NCBI GenBank assembly: GCA_020722985.1 | Contig: DYJU01000004.1 | Span: forward strand, 1 to 58,213 | Source of the DNA: Candidatus Methylomirabilis sp. | Lineage (GTDB): Bacteria > Oederibacteriota > PGYV01 > DYJU01 | Length of the DNA stretch: 58,213 nt | Direction: 5' to 3' | Part shown: piece after piece, positions 54,729 through 58,213 of the stretch | Layout: each line of letters opens with the position of its first letter | Numbering within the stretch: the stretch's first letter is position 1 | Translations under genes and position numbers: made by a program | Notes under the pieces: generated by a model | The model's input: the letters and a program-made list of their open reading frames with translations, nothing else | What the model was told of the DNA's origin: nothing | The model's database searches: none

Positions 54729-57700
54729 ATGTTAGTAATGCTCAACAAAAGAACCAAAAAAATTAGAAAAATTATTATTCATTTTTATGTTATTTTTATT
54801 TTTTTATATCCATTCTTGTTTGCTGATAAAACTAAAGCAGAAGTTATAATTTCATATACTGGCTGTCCATGCACCGGAGGCAATTATGGTGCGCCAGCAT
54901 TTTCAATTGTAAATAATCTTTCTTATAATATAACCTTAAAAGGATTCAGGTTTTCAACGCCGTCATTTAATGGGTATTCATGTTGGGGAGCAGGTTCATA
55001 CAATGTTCAAAATATGGGATCATATTATCAGTATCAATTAAATGTTGCAACATCTGAGCAGACAAGACCAGTTGGTTCAAACCTGAATACAATTTCTTGC
55101 GGTGCATCTATTCCAGCAGGACAAGATGGGACACCATATGATTTACAACTATTAATAAAAACAGGTGGTTGCGACGAAGGAACACCTGTTCCAACCCCAA
55201 CTGCAATATCCTGCGCAAACCTTTCATCAGTTACATCCCTTCCTGGTTACTATAGCACAACTTGCATACCACATACTGTTGGGAATTTAGGTGGGAATCA
55301 TTCAGGCGGTTTTATAAATACATTTTATAACCAGACACAGATACAGATTGCTATACCAACAACCACTTTTGTTGTGAGTGGGACAAATGTTAAGTGGGAT
55401 CCAGCAAGTATGGGAAGTGATGGTGGTAAAATGTATATGATGGCAAGTGCCATGGGACAGGAATATTTTAACATAGAAATGATGCAATTGTTCGGGCACG
55501 GAGCAAAAGAAGCATTTGCAGCATTAAAAGATGCTTCAACCAATGCGTCGCTTTTTATACCAACAAATACGGACGGTGTAAATGGGACTTATCATATAGA
55601 AATATGGACCCTGGGTAGAGTTGTAATGACCTATGCGCATTTTTTTCCAAGGCATTTATGTGCATCAGGTTATCCTGATGTAGCATCAGCTGCAGCAGCG
55701 CCCTGCATTGCAAATGAGACTTATGGAGGTAATGGTGGAGGGTGGTATGGTGTAGGAAATTATTATATGTGTTCTCAATCTTCGGGTTGCCCTTATATTG
55801 CTGGTGATAGTCCTCAACTGGTAAATTCCGTTATAGCATCAGGACTTAATTTATGGTGGATATATGATGCTTTGAGTTTGTCCACAAAACTATGCTGGTA
55901 TCAATTTCTTGAATGCACACATGATAAATATGCTGCAATGGAATACCTTGCGGCTGCTTATAACCTCGGGATAAATAGCGCATTTGAATCCACTTTAGAG
56001 AGCCAGAACAGTACAATGTGCAATTCAACGAATTTGCTGGCGGATGGTTATGTTACGCATGGAAATTCAAATTATGTTGATGATGTGATGACAACAATAA
56101 AAACAATAGAAGCAGCACAGAATTGTAGCGGGGCAACAATTTATGATACAAATATATCGCTTTCTGATTTACAGACATTTTTCTTTGGACAGGGCGGGAC
56201 AGCGGCATCCCCTGGTTACGGTGGTTTATGGGTTCATTTCCCTGAATTATATAATAGCGCAACAAATAGACAGAATATGTGGAATGAAGTTACTTGTGCA
56301 TTTGATTATTTAAAAACACACTGGGGTGGAAATTATATAAAATATAGATATGATTTTTTAACCATATTGCGTGTTGCAAAACAATTTTTTGATCCAACTA
56401 AAAATTATCCATCTAATGATGAATTTGTTACTTGGGTAAATAATCATTCAACAACACCAAGCCCAGGTGGAATGTCAACAGATGATGTTTTCCCTTCTCT
56501 TTACATAAACAATCCTAGACCAACCACATCAACTACACAGTGCAATGGTTTTACGGTTAATTTTACGGCAAGCGACGATGTGGCAATACAATCAGTAGAG
56601 TGGACAATGGATACTGATTGGCTTTCATGGAATACAATATCTGGTTCAAGTCCTTATAGTTTTAATGTCCCAACATCGGAGGAGAATTATCCATTACCTG
56701 GAGGTACAGGTAAATTATGGATAAGGGTTACTGATACCTGTGGCAATTCAACAATACAGATGATACAATGGATAGAACAATGCGTAACCCCTACTTTTAC
56801 ACCAACAGCAACAAGCACATATACCAGAACAAATACGCCAACATTCACATCAACTGCAACAAATACACCAACATATACTTTTACATCAACACCAACATGG
56901 ACACAAACATTTACAACAACATCAACCAGCACTTTAACAAATACACGGACAAATACACCAACCAATACAGGGACTTATACTTTTACAATAACAAATACAC
57001 CAACAAATACATATACAAGTACACGAACAAACACATTAACAAACACGATAACGAATACACCGACAAACACAATAACAAATACATCAACAAATACGCGGAC
57101 AAATACACCTACAAATACATGGACGAATACAATAACAGAAACACCGACAAGGACATATACAGCAACAGAGACATGGACAGGCACACCGCCGCCAACATGG
57201 ACGCCGACGAATACTTTCACAAATACAAATACATTGACAGAAACAAATACACGAACAAACACAGCGACACCAACGTATACAAATACATGGACTTTAACTT
57301 TTACGCCGAGTTTTACAGGAACAGCAACAGCAACAGGGACAGAAACACCGACAAGAACAGCGACAAATACCCAGACAGATACAAATACAATAACATCAAC
57401 AAATACAAATACGGTAACAGGGACGCCGCCGCCAACATGGACGCCGACGAATACACGCACAGAAACGTCAACAGCAACATCAACAGCAACTTATACAGTA
57501 ACACCAACACGGACAAGGACAAATACATCAACAAACACATTAACACCTACAGATACATTTACAGCAACATCAACAAGAACAGCAACCAATACAGCAACAT
57601 TAACTTATACATGGACAATGAGTTATACAGCAACAGGGACACGGACATGGACAAATACGCCGACAATAACAAATACACCGACAGAAACGCCAACAGCAAG

Positions 57701-58213
57701 GCCATCACCTGTTGATTTAGAAGTAGAATTATCAGCAGGAGGAGATGAACCAGCGTTAGGAGCATTTATAACATATACAATAAAGATAAAGAATGAAGAT
57801 GAAAAATCAGCGTATAATATAGGTATATGGGATAGTTTACCTGAAAATTTAAGGTTTGTAGAAAGCATAGGGACAACAGCAACAGTAAATGGAAATTATA
57901 TAAACTGGGATTTAGCAGGGAGTGAGATAAAGCCAGGAGATATAATAGTAATAAAATTCGTGGTGGAGATAGTGAAGATAGATAAGGAAAGTCCAATAAC
58001 GAACGTTGTATATGTGGATTATAACGATGAATATTATATGGCGCCGGAAAGACATCCAGCGATAAAGTCAAATGTAGCATATTATCCATCAGAGTTACCG
58101 GTAGTATATCCAAATCCATTTAATCCGGCAAAGGCAGTGGGGAAGGTATTAAAGATAGACAATTTGGTTCCGGGGTCAACAGTGAGGATATATACATTAT
58201 CAGGAGAGATAGT
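54729..58213 (+). CDS. Giant secreted Thr-X repeat surface protein (5' part, runs off window)
   Basis: One open frame of over 1,160 codons with no stop before the right edge. AAGAGG lies seven bases before the ATG. Order: a basic signal peptide with hydrophobic VIFIFLYPFLF (1 to about 36); a large Cys- and aromatic-rich region (about 37-600) that I cannot assign; an Ig-like stretch (about 600-685); about 305 residues (689-993) in which almost every second residue is Thr; a DUF11-like beta domain starting VDLEVELSAGG; and a FlgD/secretion-type domain starting VVYPNPFNP. Such C-terminal domains mark exported surface proteins in several Gram-negative phyla. It was checked codon by codon for stops. 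Confidence 0.85.
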   Translation, partial: MLVMLNKRTKKIRKIIIHFYVIFIFLYPFLFADKTKAEVIISYTGCPCTGGNYGAPAFSIVNNLSYNITLKGFRFSTPSFNGYSCWGAGSYNVQNMGSYYQYQLNVATSEQTRPVGSNLNTISCGASIPAGQDGTPYDLQLLIKTGGCDEGTPVPTPTAISCANLSSVTSLPGYYSTTCIPHTVGNLGGNHSGGFINTFYNQTQIQIAIPTTTFVVSGTNVKWDPASMGSDGGKMYMMASAMGQEYFNIEMMQLFGHGAKEAFAALKDASTNASLFIPTNTDGVNGTYHIEIWTLGRVVMTYAHFFPRHLCASGYPDVASAAAAPCIANETYGGNGGGWYGVGNYYMCSQSSGCPYIAGDSPQLVNSVIASGLNLWWIYDALSLSTKLCWYQFLECTHDKYAAMEYLAAAYNLGINSAFESTLESQNSTMCNSTNLLADGYVTHGNSNYVDDVMTTIKTIEAAQNCSGATIYDTNISLSDLQTFFFGQGGTAASPGYGGLWVHFPELYNSATNRQNMWNEVTCAFDYLKTHWGGNYIKYRYDFLTILRVAKQFFDPTKNYPSNDEFVTWVNNHSTTPSPGGMSTDDVFPSLYINNPRPTTSTTQCNGFTVNFTASDDVAIQSVEWTMDTDWLSWNTISGSSPYSFNVPTSEENYPLPGGTGKLWIRVTDTCGNSTIQMIQWIEQCVTPTFTPTATSTYTRTNTPTFTSTATNTPTYTFTSTPTWTQTFTTTSTSTLTNTRTNTPTNTGTYTFTITNTPTNTYTSTRTNTLTNTITNTPTNTITNTSTNTRTNTPTNTWTNTITETPTRTYTATETWTGTPPPTWTPTNTFTNTNTLTETNTRTNTATPTYTNTWTLTFTPSFTGTATATGTETPTRTATNTQTDTNTITSTNTNTVTGTPPPTWTPTNTRTETSTATSTATYTVTPTRTRTNTSTNTLTPTDTFTATSTRTATNTATLTYTWTMSYTATGTRTWTNTPTITNTPTETPTARPSPVDLEVELSAGGDEPALGAFITYTIKIKNEDEKSAYNIGIWDSLPENLRFVESIGTTATVNGNYINWDLAGSEIKPGDIIVIKFVVEIVKIDKESPITNVVYVDYNDEYYMAPERHPAIKSNVAYYPSELPVVYPNPFNPAKAVGKVLKIDNLVPGSTVRIYTLSGEI
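56793..57705 (+). repeat. Thr-X alternating repeat array inside the giant protein
   Basis: Frame-consistent hexamer-like periodicity: ACA (sometimes ACG, ACT or ACC) at every second codon for about 305 codons, while the alternate codon varies (Asn, Pro, Ser, Ala, Arg, Tyr, Trp and others). One 29-bp stretch encoding PPPTWTPTNT occurs twice, exactly, at 57186-57214 and 57426-57454. The periodicity opens long meaningless frames on both strands. Confidence 0.9.

Noticed and set aside
56793..57705. Possible CRISPR or tandem DNA repeat array
   Set aside because: No fixed repeat with unique spacers; the regularity is codon-level (Thr at alternate positions) inside a coding frame.
56768..57715. A 315-codon open frame on the plus strand, and frames of 161 and fewer codons on the minus strand, in the Thr-X region
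   Set aside because: They are by-products of the ACA-rich hexamer periodicity. The frame starting at 54729 is continuous, has a ribosome site and signal peptide, and gives sensible domains on both sides of the array.

Overview
The window is a strongly AT-rich bacterial chromosome segment, dense with housekeeping genes that mostly run left to right. It reads like an uncultured candidate-phylum bacterium. The signs are Ala/Asn/Lys/Ile-rich reading frames, AT-only intergenic DNA, a sigma-54 regulator, lipoproteins, and a huge secreted protein built of Thr-X repeats with a C-terminal 'YPNPFNP' type domain. I cannot name the phylum from sequence alone. No rRNA, CRISPR array, plasmid or prophage was seen.

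Layout. 0-3.6 kb: mnmG (minus) diverges from rlmN, followed by a SixA-type phosphatase. 3.8-7.4 kb: a sugar-type ABC importer (lipoprotein plus two permeases, no ATPase). 7.4-11 kb: a Dpp/Opp-type importer (two permeases, two ATPases, no binding protein). 11-14 kb (minus): PASTA protein, rpe and ffh. 14-15.8 kb: an HD hydrolase and two TPM-domain proteins. 16-22.5 kb: a signalling block holding a large PAS histidine kinase, a CheY-like regulator, a REC protein with a degenerate kinase half, an AAC(3)-fold acetyltransferase and a PAS/HD-GYP protein. 22.5-28.3 kb: purS-purQ-purL-purF-aroB. 28.6-30.7 kb (minus): an EF-G paralogue. 31.3-39.4 kb: an aromatic operon (hisC, DAHP synthase, tyrA, aroA) running into plsC, ispH, an S1-repeat protein and rex. 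39.4-46.6 kb: thrS, radA, a PIN/TRAM protein, ispD, ispF, cysS and rlmB. 46.7-48 kb: five tRNA genes (Tyr, Thr, Val, Gly, Asp). 48.5-54.2 kb: rpsO, pnp, a GldA-like dehydrogenase, a small membrane protein and a TPR/sigma-54 activator. 54.2-58.2 kb: a sigma-54 promoter, a 62-residue protein and the 5' part of the giant Thr-X surface protein, which runs off the right edge.

Best leads. (1) The TPR/AAA+ activator lies directly upstream of an exact -24/-12 sigma-54 promoter, with TTAACGTT-like dyads placed as upstream activator sites and again before the giant secreted protein. (2) The aromatic operon has a structured leader containing a short frame with consecutive Tyr-Lys-Phe-Trp codons; this conflicts with a good sigma-70 promoter, and both readings are given. 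(3) A family of short non-coding elements has GTAATAGTTCAGCCAC terminal inverted repeats. One complete copy among the tRNA genes is flanked by an exact 8-bp direct repeat, so it looks like a MITE. (4) A MalG-type permease carries a roughly 130-residue barrel-sandwich-like insert. (5) A receiver protein carries a pseudo-histidine-kinase half. (6) PNPase appears to start at an AUU codon.

All calls come from reading the sequence by eye; no database search or folding program was run.
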